From Streptomyces sp. T39 (GTDB lineage: Bacteria > Actinomycetota > Actinomycetes > Streptomycetales > Streptomycetaceae), in assembly GCF_008042045.1 (NCBI RefSeq), contig NZ_RDBP01000044.1, forward strand, positions 40,416 to 96,065: DNA of 55,650 nt, in the 5' to 3' direction. Position 1 is the first letter of the stretch, and each line of letters starts with the position of its first letter. Below the pieces are notes generated by a model. It made no database searches and was not told the origin of the DNA. It was given only the letters and a program-made list of their open reading frames with translations. Shown here piece after piece: positions 8,417-17,234 of this stretch. The translations under genes were made by a program, and so were the position numbers.

Positions 8417-9361
8417 ATGAGCGGTGAGCGCCCGGGGCTGTACGAGATGCTTGACGACCGGTTCCGTACCGGAAGGTGCATGAACGGTGATGACGCGCTG
8501 GAGGTCCTGTTCACCGGCTGCCGTTGGGCCGAGGGGCCGATCTACGTGCCCGCCTGGCGCCAGGTGGTCTGGAGCGACATCCCCAACGACCGGATGCTGC
8601 GGTGGGACGAGGAGACCGGCTCGGTCGCCGTCTTCCGCCGCTCCGCCGGGCACACCAACGGCAACACCCTGGACCGGGAGGGGCGGCTGATCACCTGTGA
8701 GCAGGGCAACCGACGGGTGACCCGGACCGAACACGACGGCACCCTCACCGTGCTGGCCGACCGGTGGGAGGGCAGACGCCTGAACAGCCCGAACGACTCG
8801 GCCGTGAAGTCCGACGGATCGATCTGGTTCTCCGACCCGGACTTCGGCATCACCAGCGACTACGAGGGGTACCGCGCCGAGAGCGAGATCGGCTCCAACA
8901 ACGTCTACCGGATCGATCCGGCCACGGGCGACGTACGGCTGGTCGCGGACTGCTTCGGAGCGCCGAACGGGCTGGTCTTCTCGCCCGACGAGCGGCAGCT
9001 GTTCGTCTCCGACACCCGGGCGGGCCTCATCCGCGTCTTCGACGTGCGCGACGACGGCACCCTGTCCGAGGGCGAGGTCTTCGCCGAGGCCGCGGCCCGC
9101 GAGAGGGCCCGTTTCGACAACCTCCGCTTCGACGACGGCGGCAGGCTCTGGGTCGCCGCGATGGACGACGGCGTGCACTGCTACGACCCGGACGGCACCC
9201 TGCTCGGCCGCCTCGATGTGCCCGAGGCGGTCGCCAACATCTCCTGGGGCGGCGCCAAGCGCAACCGCCTCTTCATCACCGCGGAGACCAGCCTGTACTC
9301 GGTGGTCATGGGAGTCACCGGCACGCACCCGACCGGACCGGGCCGGCGGCCCTGGCTCTAG
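8417..9361 (+). CDS. SMP-30/gluconolactonase family lactonase
   Basis: A six-bladed beta-propeller hydrolase of 314 aa. Family hallmarks are WAEGPIYVPAWRQVVWSDIP near the N-terminus with the metal-binding Glu in AEGP, LNSPNDSAVKSDGSIWFSDP with Asn and Asp ligands, and SPDERQLFVSDT with the catalytic Asp. Such enzymes hydrolyse sugar lactones or related esters with a divalent metal. I prefer ATG 8417 because GGAG lies eight bases upstream; a GTG at 8408 is possible but overlaps that site. It is divergent from an Lrp-type gene that probably regulates it. Confidence 0.9.
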   Translation: MSGERPGLYEMLDDRFRTGRCMNGDDALEVLFTGCRWAEGPIYVPAWRQVVWSDIPNDRMLRWDEETGSVAVFRRSAGHTNGNTLDREGRLITCEQGNRRVTRTEHDGTLTVLADRWEGRRLNSPNDSAVKSDGSIWFSDPDFGITSDYEGYRAESEIGSNNVYRIDPATGDVRLVADCFGAPNGLVFSPDERQLFVSDTRAGLIRVFDVRDDGTLSEGEVFAEAAARERARFDNLRFDDGGRLWVAAMDDGVHCYDPDGTLLGRLDVPEAVANISWGGAKRNRLFITAETSLYSVVMGVTGTHPTGPGRRPWL

Positions 9362-9434
9362 CCGGCGCCCGGTGAACTCCCGGATGTTCCGTCACCACAC
9401 CGCCGACGCAGGCGGGGTGCGGGCCCAGCGGAGC

Positions 9435-9635
9435 TCACCCCAGCGGGGCGGCAGCTTCCCGGAAGGTGCGCCGGTACGCCATCGGTGAGACGCCGATCGC
9501 GGTGTGCAGGTGCTCGCGCAAGGAGGTCCCGGTGGCGGAGCCGACCCGTCCGGCGATGTCGTCGACGGGCGGGTCGGTGGTCTCCAGGAGGTGCTGGGCC
9601 CGGGTCACGCGCAGCGGGGTCACCCATCGCCCGCG
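9435..9635 (-). pseudogene. Remnant of an AraC-family regulator (C-terminal HTH only)
   Basis: The minus strand encodes a typical AraC/XylS C-terminal helix-turn-helix: RWVTPLRVTRAQHLLETTD, then DIAGRVGSATGTSLREHLH and GVSPMAYRRTF. Upstream the expected AraC sequence (first helices and the whole sensor domain) is missing or out of frame, and the next gene starts within 180 bases. It reads as a truncated gene no longer giving a full regulator. Confidence 0.75.
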
Positions 9636-9811
9636 GCGAGGACCGCCGCCCGGGCGTTCGCGCAAGGCGCCGCCGAGACGGCCGGCGAGCAGCTGCCGGA
9701 GACGGCTCCCGGGCGGGAGGAAGGGCCGTTTTCTCCCGCTCCACGGCGTGGCCGATGAGTTTACGGCTCCCGGCCGGTCCAAGCTCGTGACACCCCGGAA
9801 AGGACACCGCC

Positions 9812-10417
9812 ATGTCGGAGCTTCTCGTCGACTTCATCACCTCGCTCGACGGCTACGCATCAGGAGAGGGATGGCCCGGATTCTGGGGCCTCGAAGGCCC
9901 GGAGTACCTCGCTTGGCTCGGCGAGCAGCCCGAGGCCACCTACCTGATGGGAGCGAACACCTACCGCCTGATGTCGGGCTTCGCCGCAGGCGAGGTCCCG
10001 AGTGGGCAGGACGAGTTCAGGCCCGAGGAGGAGGCGTCCGTCGACGAGCTCACGCAAGCATCCAAGACGGTGTTCTCCTCCTCTCTCGAGGAGCCGCTGA
10101 CCTGGGCCAACTGCACGCTCGTCCGCGACGACGCCGTCGAGGCGGTCCGCGCCATGAAGTCGAGCGGCTCGGGGCTCCTCAGCACGATCGGCAGCCTCAG
10201 CCTGTGCCGGTCCCTGCTGCGAGCCGGACTCGTCGACCGCTTCCGGGTCGTGATGTTCCCGGTGATCACCGGGGCCACGGGTGAGGAACGCATCTACGAC
10301 GGCTACCCGGACGTTGCCCTGGAGATGATCGAGCACCGCACGTTCGACGGCCGCATCCAGCTGGTGGAGTACAAGCCCCGCGTACTCGAACACCCGCCGC
10401 TCGGCGTCCCTGCGTGA
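9812..10417 (+). CDS. Dihydrofolate reductase family protein (RibD C-terminal-like)
   Basis: A 201-aa protein of the RibD_C/DHFR-like fold. It starts with SELLVDFITSLDGYASG, the usual N-terminal strand with the substrate-site Ser-Leu-Asp-Gly, and contains ATYLMGANTYRLMSGF near residue 45 and LLSTIGSLSLCRSLLRAGLVDRF near residue 130, the NADPH-binding Gly-rich turn and the following helix. Members are NADPH-dependent reductases of unknown substrate that are common in Streptomyces. It is monocistronic; AAAGGA precedes the ATG. Confidence 0.9.
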   Translation: MSELLVDFITSLDGYASGEGWPGFWGLEGPEYLAWLGEQPEATYLMGANTYRLMSGFAAGEVPSGQDEFRPEEEASVDELTQASKTVFSSSLEEPLTWANCTLVRDDAVEAVRAMKSSGSGLLSTIGSLSLCRSLLRAGLVDRFRVVMFPVITGATGEERIYDGYPDVALEMIEHRTFDGRIQLVEYKPRVLEHPPLGVPA

Positions 10418-11204
10418 CGACGCCCCGTCCGCCGGTCGGAGCGGCAGCACGGCCGCCGCCGGAGGGCGGCCGACGTCGGCACCCGGCCCGCCTGGCCCCA
10501 CGCCGCCGCAGGCGCTCACCGGCGCCGCGCCCGCGCTGATCGACCGCGACGACCCGCCGCCGGGAAGCCGGACGCGAGGCCACCGCCTCCCTCCAACCGC
10601 ACGACCGGCCGTGCCGCAGCACGACCCGCTGCCCCGGCCCGCCCCAGTCCTGGCGGGCAGGACGGACTCCCGACGCGCACCAGGACAGGCACGGGCCCAC
10701 GCCACGACGCCCCGCGAAACCCAGCCGCCCCGCTCACGCCCCGACAGCCACGAGCCGCGGTCGAGGCCGCGCGTCGTGACGCTGCGCCGCCGTGGGAGCC
10801 CTGGCTACGGCCACAGCGACGAGGCCGCCACGAGGTCGCCCTGCGACCGCAGCGGGGCAGGGCCATTGTCAGACCCTGATGGCAGCATCACCGATGGGGA
10901 CGCCCTCCCGCGTCCTCGACTCGCCTCTGCAGCAACTGAAGAGGAGGACGTCCCCTGGCGACTGCATGGCCCGTCCGCCCCGGCGGCACGAGCCGCTGCG
11001 TGGCACGCTGCCGCAGTCGGTCAGCCGGCCCGCCGTTCTCCGCGCGCCGCCGGTCCGTCCGCGGCCTGGTCGATGGTGCGCAGGATTGCCCGGTGCCCTC
11101 GTCGGCACCGGTGGTGGCCGGTTCGTCCTGGGTGCGTTCTCCTGCCTGCCGCGTGGCGACGTGTGAGAATCCGGCAACTCCGAGAGCAAGGAGCGTTTCC
11201 TCCG
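10418..11204. other. 787-base region without a recognisable gene
   Basis: Open frames run across this stretch in several phases, as expected of high-GC DNA, but none gives a sequence with recognisable domain features or good third-position bias together with a ribosome binding site. It separates the reductase at 9812 from the histone-fold gene at 11205, whose promoter must lie in its last part; AAGGAG at 11188-11193 is the probable ribosome binding site of that gene. Confidence 0.45.
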
Positions 11205-11981
11205 ATGACTGCACAGCCCGCACGCCCTGGGAGCGGCGGTCCCCGGACCGCCTCGGTCAGGGACGTCCCGCCGTTCGCACCGCCACTCGTCAAGGCGGTG
11301 TTCAGGGACGTGACGACGCTGCACGTCTCCCGTTCTGCCGCGTGGGCCGCCGCGTCGGTGACGCGGACCGTGCTGACGGAAATCGTCGACGGCGCGAGGA
11401 GAGCGGCGGCGGCGGAGGCCCGGAAGCAACTGGCGCCCCGGGACCTCATCTCGGCGATAGACCGCAACGTCGAGGTGGAGGTGGGGTCCACGTGGTACCT
11501 CCACAGCCCGACCTTTCATGGCCTGATGGGCGAGATGTACGACGCCGAGGGTGTCCCGGTGCCTCTTCGTCAGCGGCGCGGGGCACGCAAACCGAGCGGT
11601 GTGGCCGGCGCCCACCGTTTCGAGGCCGGCGTCAGGAGGCTGCTGAGAAGCCGAGGGGTGACAGCGGTCCCGTCGATGGTCCGTGACCTGGACGGCATCG
11701 GGAGCGTGTTCCTTACGGACCTCGCACGAGACGCCGCCATGATCGTCCGTGAGGGCGGGGTCGAACGCTTCGGGACGGTCGCCCTGGTGACACCGGGCGA
11801 ACCGGCTCCATCCCCGCCCCTCGAGGATCCCCTCCTGGCCCTCGCCACCCGCCGCGGGGACCGGCGCACCATCGGCAGGGACGACGTCCTGGCCGCCGTC
11901 ACGATGCACTTGTTCGGCGAGCTCGGGCAGCGCGCCCTCACCGAGGCACGCGAGGCCACACAGAACACCTCGTCCACCTGA
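11205..11981 (+). CDS. Histone-fold doublet protein (H2A-like plus H4-like domains)
   Basis: A 258-aa protein with two segments that read as histone folds. Segment 1 (about residues 24-92) aligns by eye without gaps over helices 2-3 with eukaryotic H2A: V-x3-A near residues 41-45, LTEIVDGARRAA matching LTAEILELAGNAA, then LAPRDLISAIDRN matching IIPRHLQLAIRND. FAPPLVKAVFR matches FPVGRVHRLLR of helix 1. Segment 2 (about 138-245) follows H4: VRRLLRSRGV, VFLTDLARDA matching VFLENVIRDA, and RRTIGRDDVLAAV matching RKTVTAMDVVYAL, with a roughly 30-residue insert between helices 2 and 3. Linkers are basic (RQRRGARKP at 122-130). I infer a DNA-binding intramolecular pseudodimer. It converges with the ABC transporter gene. 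Confidence 0.78.
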   Translation: MTAQPARPGSGGPRTASVRDVPPFAPPLVKAVFRDVTTLHVSRSAAWAAASVTRTVLTEIVDGARRAAAAEARKQLAPRDLISAIDRNVEVEVGSTWYLHSPTFHGLMGEMYDAEGVPVPLRQRRGARKPSGVAGAHRFEAGVRRLLRSRGVTAVPSMVRDLDGIGSVFLTDLARDAAMIVREGGVERFGTVALVTPGEPAPSPPLEDPLLALATRRGDRRTIGRDDVLAAVTMHLFGELGQRALTEAREATQNTSST

Positions 11982-12025
11982 ACGGATACGACCGCGGCGT
12001 GCAGGACGTTCCGCCCGGAGCCTTC

Positions 12026-14017
12026 TCATACCTGGTCGGGGACGGCGGGCGCGGCGGGGTGCGGGATGGTGGCGGTCGGGGCGTACTGGGCGGCCTGGGC
12101 GTCGAACATGGCGGCGTAGCGTCCGCGGGCGGCGAGGAGTTCGTCGTGGGTGCCGTGTTCGGCGAGGTGACCGTTGCTGAGGACGTAGATGTGGTCGGCG
12201 TGCCGGACGCCGGACATGCGGTGGGTGACCAGGACGACGGCCCGGTTCGGGGCGGCGAGGCGGCGGATGCGGTCGAAGGCTTCGATCTCGGCCTCCGGGT
12301 CGAGGGCGGAGGTCGGCTCGTCGACGATGAGGACGCCGTCGGCCTGTGACGTCGCACTGCGCCAGTGTGTGCGGGCCAGACCGATCTTCTGCCATTCGCC
12401 ACCGGACAGTTCGATGGCCCCGCGGAAGATCCGGGCCAGCAGACTGCGCAGGCCGTCGGGGAGTTTGGCGACGACGGGGCCGGCGGCGGCGTACTCGACG
12501 GAGGGCATGAGGTCCTCGTCCGTCGCGGGGTGGTCGGGGCGGCCGAGGCGGATGTTCATCGCGGCGGTCACCGGCCAGCGCTGGAAGTCCTGGGTGAGCA
12601 GGGAGACGCGCTCGAAGACCTGGGCGCGGTCGAGGCCGGTGACATCGTCGTCGCCCCAGCGCAGCGTGCCGGTGTCGGGCAGCAGCATGCCGGAGAGGAT
12701 CTTCATCAGGGTGCTCTTGCCGGAGCCGTTCTCACCGACCACCGCGGTGACCGATCCCATGGGCAGGGTCAGCGACACCCCCTCCAGGGCCGCGGTGTCC
12801 CGATCGGGGTAGCGGTATGTGACCTGGTCCAGGACGATCTCCTCGACCCGCTCGGCGACGGGGGCGCCGCCGGCGGGCAGCGTCCGCCGGGCGGCCCGGG
12901 TGAGGAAGCGGCCGTGGTCGCGGACGTAGAGGCTCTCCTCGTGCAGCTGGTTGATGTTCATGACCAGCGCGCCCAGGCTCGCCGAGCCGGTGCGCACGGC
13001 GATGACGGCGGTGCCGGCGACGGCGAGACTCATGTGCCCCGCCATGATCAGCCAGAACATGGCCCCGTAGGTCGCGGCCATCGCCAGTCCGGACAGCGCG
13101 GCGGCCACCCACTCGGTCAGCGCCTTGCTGGATGCCAGGCGCTCCTGTTCGGCTTCGGCGCTCTCGGCCATCCGCTCGTAGCGGTTCAGGAGGAAGGTGC
13201 CGACGCCGTGAAGGCGGACCTCCTGGGCGGCGGTGCGTTCGGTGAGCAGGTTGCCGATCAGCCGGCCGGCGCGTACGTGTTCGATCCAGCTCATCACCGA
13301 CACGTACCGTTCCTGGGCCACACGCATGGCGCCCCAGCCCCGGGGGGCGGCGATGAGGATGAGCATGGGCAGCAGCAGGGGATGCAGCACGAGAAGCACG
13401 CCGGCGGTGGTGATCAGCGAGATGAGTCCGTTCAGCGCGGCGACGCACGCGCTGATCATGCGGCGGGCGGAGCCGGGGCCGTGCTGGGCGACGTCCACGA
13501 GCCGCCGGAAGTCGGGGTCGTCGATGGCCTCCAGTTCGACGCCGGCCGCGGCGGCGAGGTACTGGGTGGTGGCGATCCGCTCGACCTTCGGCTCCAGCCG
13601 CCCCGCGCGGGAGGTGGACCAGGCCGAGAGGGCGGAGTTGACGACGCCGACGGCGGCGGCGGCCAGCAGGCCGGGCAACAGTGCGTGCAGCCGCTCGGCG
13701 GCGCTCCCGCTGCCGGCGAGCAGCGCGTGCATCACGGCGTTGACGGCGAGCAGTCCGGCGGCCGCGGCGATGCCCTGGCCGATCTCGCTGACTCCGACGG
13801 AGAGCAGGGCACGCCGGTCCGCCTGCCACGCCATGCGCAGCGTGGTGCCGACGAGTCCGGGCATGGAGCGCAGCGCCGACATCATGGTCAGGTCCAAGGA
13901 CGCGTGCTCGTGCTGCGACCATCCCATGTCGTAGCGCAGGGGCCCGCCGAACAGCTCGTGTTCGGCCTCGGACACCTGCGGTTCGGCCATGGTGACGGGG
14001 CCGAAGAATCTCCTCAC
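12026..14017 (-). CDS. ABC exporter half-transporter, fused permease and ATPase
   Basis: A 663-aa protein with an N-terminal membrane domain (hydrophobic helices from about residue 70 to 350) and a C-terminal nucleotide-binding domain. Walker A GENGSGKST is near 428-436, the signature is LSGGEWQK, and Walker B with the catalytic Glu is VLIVDEPTSALD. It should dimerise and export a lipid, drug or peptide. I chose the GTG at 14017 because GGGAGG lies six bases upstream and because it overlaps the stop of a small upstream frame as GTGA; ATG 13990 is the alternative but has no nearby ribosome binding site. Similar stand-alone exporters often serve peptide natural products. Confidence 0.88.
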   Translation of the reverse strand: MRRFFGPVTMAEPQVSEAEHELFGGPLRYDMGWSQHEHASLDLTMMSALRSMPGLVGTTLRMAWQADRRALLSVGVSEIGQGIAAAAGLLAVNAVMHALLAGSGSAAERLHALLPGLLAAAAVGVVNSALSAWSTSRAGRLEPKVERIATTQYLAAAAGVELEAIDDPDFRRLVDVAQHGPGSARRMISACVAALNGLISLITTAGVLLVLHPLLLPMLILIAAPRGWGAMRVAQERYVSVMSWIEHVRAGRLIGNLLTERTAAQEVRLHGVGTFLLNRYERMAESAEAEQERLASSKALTEWVAAALSGLAMAATYGAMFWLIMAGHMSLAVAGTAVIAVRTGSASLGALVMNINQLHEESLYVRDHGRFLTRAARRTLPAGGAPVAERVEEIVLDQVTYRYPDRDTAALEGVSLTLPMGSVTAVVGENGSGKSTLMKILSGMLLPDTGTLRWGDDDVTGLDRAQVFERVSLLTQDFQRWPVTAAMNIRLGRPDHPATDEDLMPSVEYAAAGPVVAKLPDGLRSLLARIFRGAIELSGGEWQKIGLARTHWRSATSQADGVLIVDEPTSALDPEAEIEAFDRIRRLAAPNRAVVLVTHRMSGVRHADHIYVLSNGHLAEHGTHDELLAARGRYAAMFDAQAAQYAPTATIPHPAAPAVPDQV

Positions 14018-14235
14018 CGGGCGCCTCCCGTGGGCCGGTCGACCGCCCGGTGGGAGGCCCTGGGGGTGAGCTTGCCGGAGACGGGCCTGCGCGAGGGCTG
14101 CCGTCTCCCGGCCCGGGGGCGTGACGCGCCCTGGACAACGTCGTCCTCTCGAACACCGGCCCGCCGCGGTTCGTCGTCCCGCGAGGTGCCGTTCGGTGGA
14201 TGAAGTGGCTGGTCCTGTGTGACGGCCGAGGTCAT
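14014..14235 (-). CDS. Possible small protein (73 aa) coupled to the ABC exporter
   Basis: An ATG at 14235 preceded by AGGGGGA opens a 73-codon frame whose TGA overlaps the GTG start of the exporter (GTGA, 14014-14017). The product begins MTSAVTQDQPLHPPNG and is hydrophilic and Arg/Pro-rich, with no Cys. It matches no family I know and has no clear RiPP core. The overlap geometry and position argue for a real coupled gene or leader frame; composition alone does not. It could instead be a chance frame. Confidence 0.33.
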   Translation of the reverse strand: MTSAVTQDQPLHPPNGTSRDDEPRRAGVREDDVVQGASRPRAGRRQPSRRPVSGKLTPRASHRAVDRPTGGAR

Positions 14236-14756
14236 CGTTCCCCCTGGGACGGTCGCTCCGGTGAGGTCGTGATGCCCAACGACTCGGCCGCGATATCGAA
14301 CACACGTCATTCGGTCGTGCCGGAGCGCCTGCGATTCCTGGGCGAAGGGACCCCGCGTGCCCGGGGGCCTTGGTGTGTCCCGCCGCGGCCCCGGTCCTTT
14401 GATGGCCGAAACGCCGACACCGTCGCCCCTGCCCCGCTCGAAGCAGCTCTGGACGCCGTGCGGCATGCGTCTGCCGCCTCCGGCGAGCACTGGTCGACCA
14501 CCCCGCTCGGCCGGCGCCGTTCAGGACGGTCGAGCCGGGGCCGCCGCCGGCGCGCTCGGAACATGCCCTGGCCCGAGCCGCCTCGGTCCGGTACTCCTCC
14601 GCGCGCCGTATCCCCGCCGTTCGGGAAGGCGCCAGAGCGCGGCGCCGGGATCCTCGCGGTCGGCGTACGGGGCGACGGCGGTGAGAGCCACGACCCGGAG
14701 GTGAGGGTGGGCCACGTCCTGCGCGTACGCGGGCGGACTTCCCCCTCGCACAGGTC
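14236..14756. other. Intergenic region, no gene seen
   Basis: Roughly 520 bases separate the exporter unit from the terminator of the 14800 fragment. Frames on both strands are open but give unrecognisable Arg/Pro-rich products. A promoter for the exporter unit is expected near 14240-14300, but I see no clear consensus. Confidence 0.4.
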
Positions 14757-14797
14757 GTCCGCCCGTACCGTGCGCGGGCCACACGGTACGGGCGGAC
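14757..14797 (-). terminator. Stem-loop terminator downstream of the 14800 fragment
   Basis: Perfect 16-bp arms (14757-14772 and 14782-14797; GTCCGCCCGTACCGTG) flank a 9-base loop. It lies directly after the stop codon of the minus-strand frame that ends at 14800. Confidence 0.8.
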
Positions 14798-14799
14798 CG

Positions 14800-15922
14800 T
14801 CAGGCGGGGGCCAGGGCCGTCACCAGGTCGGGCGCCGCGAGCAGGCGCACCCGGGCGGCGTCCAGTGCGAGCGGATACAGCGCGTACGCCTCGGCGCCGT
14901 CGGCCGGCTGCACGTCGCCCCGCAACAGGTGGACGAGGCCGGGCGCTTCGGCGGGCTCGCCGCCGTCCGCGTCCGGTGTTCCGATGCGTGCGGCGAAGCC
15001 GGGTACGTCCTCGCCGTCGCGGCGGGCGTAGACGTCGCGCGACCCGTCCCGGTGGCGCACGACCACCGTCCGGGCCCGTGCGGCGGCCTGCCAGACGGCC
15101 AGTTCGCCGAGCCGGACCCGCGCGCCGGAGGCGAACAGCTCGGTCAGCCGGTGCGCGAGGGTGGCCAGCGCGTCGGCGTGACGCCATACCGCGTGGTGGG
15201 TGCCGGTGACGCCCTTGACGACGTCCAGCCAGTGCAGCGTGCGGTGTCGCACGTCGACCACGAGCGGCACGCAGGCACGGCTGGTGCCCGTGAGGTCGAA
15301 GCGCTGCTCGACGGAGCGCGGGTCGAACAGCGGGCCGGCCCCGCCCGGCCCGTCCCGCAGCATCAGACCGGCGAACGCCTCGGCCAGCTCGCCGAACGGC
15401 ACGTCGTTGTAGGAGAAGACGACGGCGACGGCGTACCGGGCTCCGGTGTCGGCGAGCAGGTCGAGGTCGAGGTCGACGAACTCGGTGGCACCGAGCGGCG
15501 GCGGCGCGGACTGCAGGTCTCCGGAGTGCACGGCGGCCTGCCGCGCGTACCGCAGGTGGGTGTAGTCGCAGACGCCGATGTGCCGCCAGTGGGCGTCGAA
15601 CAGCGCGACGGACAGGTCGAGATCGGTCCGGCCGGAGGCCTCGCTCTCCGTCCAGGTCAGGAACAGCCGCAGCGACCGGCCGTCGGGCAGCGCGAGTTCA
15701 CTGCCGCGCGGGAGGGTCACCAGGGCACGGGACGCGGTCCGTTCGGTGAACGGCGCGATCACCCCGTCCAGGGCGGCGTCCACCACGGCGACGCCGACCG
15801 GGGCACCGCGGCCGGCCCGGCGCAGGACCTCCGCCGTGAGGACCTCGGTCACGGACCGTGTGACGGCGGACGGCAGCACCGGCCTGTCGTCGTCGGTGAC
15901 GTGCGTTTTCGCGGCGCCCGCC
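14800..15922 (-). pseudogene. C-terminal fragment of a SCO0854/MXAN_6230-type protein
   Basis: From GTG 15879 the frame gives 359 aa, and it stays open upstream through KTHVTDDDRPVLPSAV up to the palindrome at 15923. The content resembles the C-terminal TerD-like part of the large RING-domain proteins annotated as the MXAN_6230/SCO0854 family: LPRGSELALPDGRSLRLFL, then DLDLSVALFDAHWRHIGVCD and AVVFSYNDVPFGELAEAF. Those proteins are, as I recall, more than twice this length, so the N-terminal half is missing. Because coding-like sequence runs into the palindrome rather than beginning at a clear start, I read it as a truncated gene. A shorter functional protein from GTG 15879 cannot be excluded. 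Confidence 0.6.
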
Positions 15923-16012
15923 GCCTCTGAGACGGCCGAAACGGTCAGGGCGGCTGCCCTCCCCCGGCCGGGGGAGGGCAGCCGCCCTGACCGTTTCGGC
16001 CGTCTCAGAGGC
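15923..16012. repeat. Perfect 90-bp palindrome (45-bp arms, no loop)
   Basis: Base pairing is complete from 15923/16012 to the centre between 15967 and 15968. The core resembles a long Streptomyces terminator (CCCTCCCCCGGCCGGGGGAGGG), but the arms extend into the last codons and the stop of the acyl-CoA dehydrogenase gene. It separates that gene from the truncated 14800 fragment and may have been created by a fold-back copying event. Confidence 0.9.
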
Positions 16013-17144
16013 CGTACGTCCTGCCGATGACGTCCCGCTGGATCTCACTGGTCCCGCCGTAGACCGTGGACACCACGGCGGCCCGCAGATGGCGCTCCAT
16101 GTCGAACTCCGTGGTGTAGCCGTAGCCGCCCATCATCTGCATGCCCTCCAGCGCGGCCCTCTTGGCGAGCTCGGTCGCCTTCAGCTTGGCCATCGACGCC
16201 TCGCGCGGGAACAGCCTGTCCGGCTGCGCGTCGCAGTCCAGGGCCGTTTCGCGCACCAGCAGCCGGGTGCACTCGATCTCGGTGGCGAGGTCGGCGATCC
16301 GGTGCCGCAGCGCCTGGAAGGAGCCGACCGGCCGGCCGAACTGCTCGCGCTCGCGGACGTAGGAGACCGCGTCGTCGAAGGCGCGGCGCGCCAGACCCAG
16401 CATGTTCGCTGCCAGGAACAGCCGCTCGTGGTTCAGCCCGGCCATCAACTGCCGCCAGCCGTCGTCCACCTGGCCGACGACCGCGTCCGCGGGCAGCGTC
16501 ACGCCGGTGAGGAAGACGTCGTTCACCTCCCGGCCCCCCATGGTGTCGATGCGCCGCACGTCCACGCCCGCGGTGCCGGCCGGCAGATGGAACATGGTCA
16601 GGCCGCCGTGCTTGTCCGGGCCCGTGCGGGCCACCAGCAGCGTGTGCTCGGCGCAGTGGGCGTTGGAGATCCAGGTCTTCTGGCCGTCGATCACCCAGGT
16701 GCCGTCCGCCTGCTGCCGGGCCTGGCAGCGCAGCGCGCCGACGTCCGACCCGGCACCCGGCTCCGACATGGCGATGGACAGCACGTCACCGCGCACGGCC
16801 CCGGACAGCACCTCCCGTCGCTGCCGCTCGGTGCCGAACTTCTCGTAGGCCTTCGCGGCGATGACGGTGGTGATGAAACCACCGGCGGGGACCATTCCGT
16901 ACGAGGTCTCCTCCAGGAGGAGGCAGGCGTCGGCCAGCCCGCCGCCGGCGCCTCCGTACTCCTCGGGCAGGCAGACCCCGAGCCAGCCGAGGTCGGCGAG
17001 CCTGCCGTACAGCTCGGCGTTGTGGGCTTCGCGGCCGCCCGCGGTCAGCGCGTCGCGCTGCTCCCGGGTGCCGCACTCCCGTTTGGCGAAATCGCGGACG
17101 GCCGCGACGAAATCGGCCTGTTCTTCGGTGAGGCGACTGCCCAT
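16005..17144 (-). CDS. Acyl-CoA dehydrogenase
   Basis: A 379-aa flavoenzyme that oxidises acyl-CoA to enoyl-CoA. It has all family blocks: an N-terminal helical domain (GWLGVCLPEEYGGAGG), the FAD-contact motif AMSEPGAGSDVGALRC, the mid beta domain, and a C-terminal helical domain ending MGGYGYTTEFDMERHL then YGGTSEIQRDVIGRTYGL, where the Glu of GTSE is the probable catalytic base. The ATG follows GGAGGG by a short spacer. A divergent TetR gene (17235) separates it from the aldehyde dehydrogenase on the same strand; together they suggest a small acid or aldehyde degradation unit under that repressor. Its 3' end lies within a 90-bp palindrome. Confidence 0.94.
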   Translation of the reverse strand: MGSRLTEEQADFVAAVRDFAKRECGTREQRDALTAGGREAHNAELYGRLADLGWLGVCLPEEYGGAGGGLADACLLLEETSYGMVPAGGFITTVIAAKAYEKFGTERQRREVLSGAVRGDVLSIAMSEPGAGSDVGALRCQARQQADGTWVIDGQKTWISNAHCAEHTLLVARTGPDKHGGLTMFHLPAGTAGVDVRRIDTMGGREVNDVFLTGVTLPADAVVGQVDDGWRQLMAGLNHERLFLAANMLGLARRAFDDAVSYVREREQFGRPVGSFQALRHRIADLATEIECTRLLVRETALDCDAQPDRLFPREASMAKLKATELAKRAALEGMQMMGGYGYTTEFDMERHLRAAVVSTVYGGTSEIQRDVIGRTYGL

Positions 17145-17234
17145 CAGGTCCCTCCGGGGATCGTGTCGCGTTACGAAGATACGATAGGCGTTCCAGCGTC
17201 TCTTCGGGAGGTGTTCGCCGGTATCGTGAGCACC

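Noticed and set aside
12026..15187. A 1053-codon minus-strand frame reaching far upstream of the ABC exporter
   Set aside because: Upstream of 14017 the translation is Arg/Gly/Pro-rich without domains and overlaps the 14800 fragment in antisense; the exporter's own start has a ribosome binding site.
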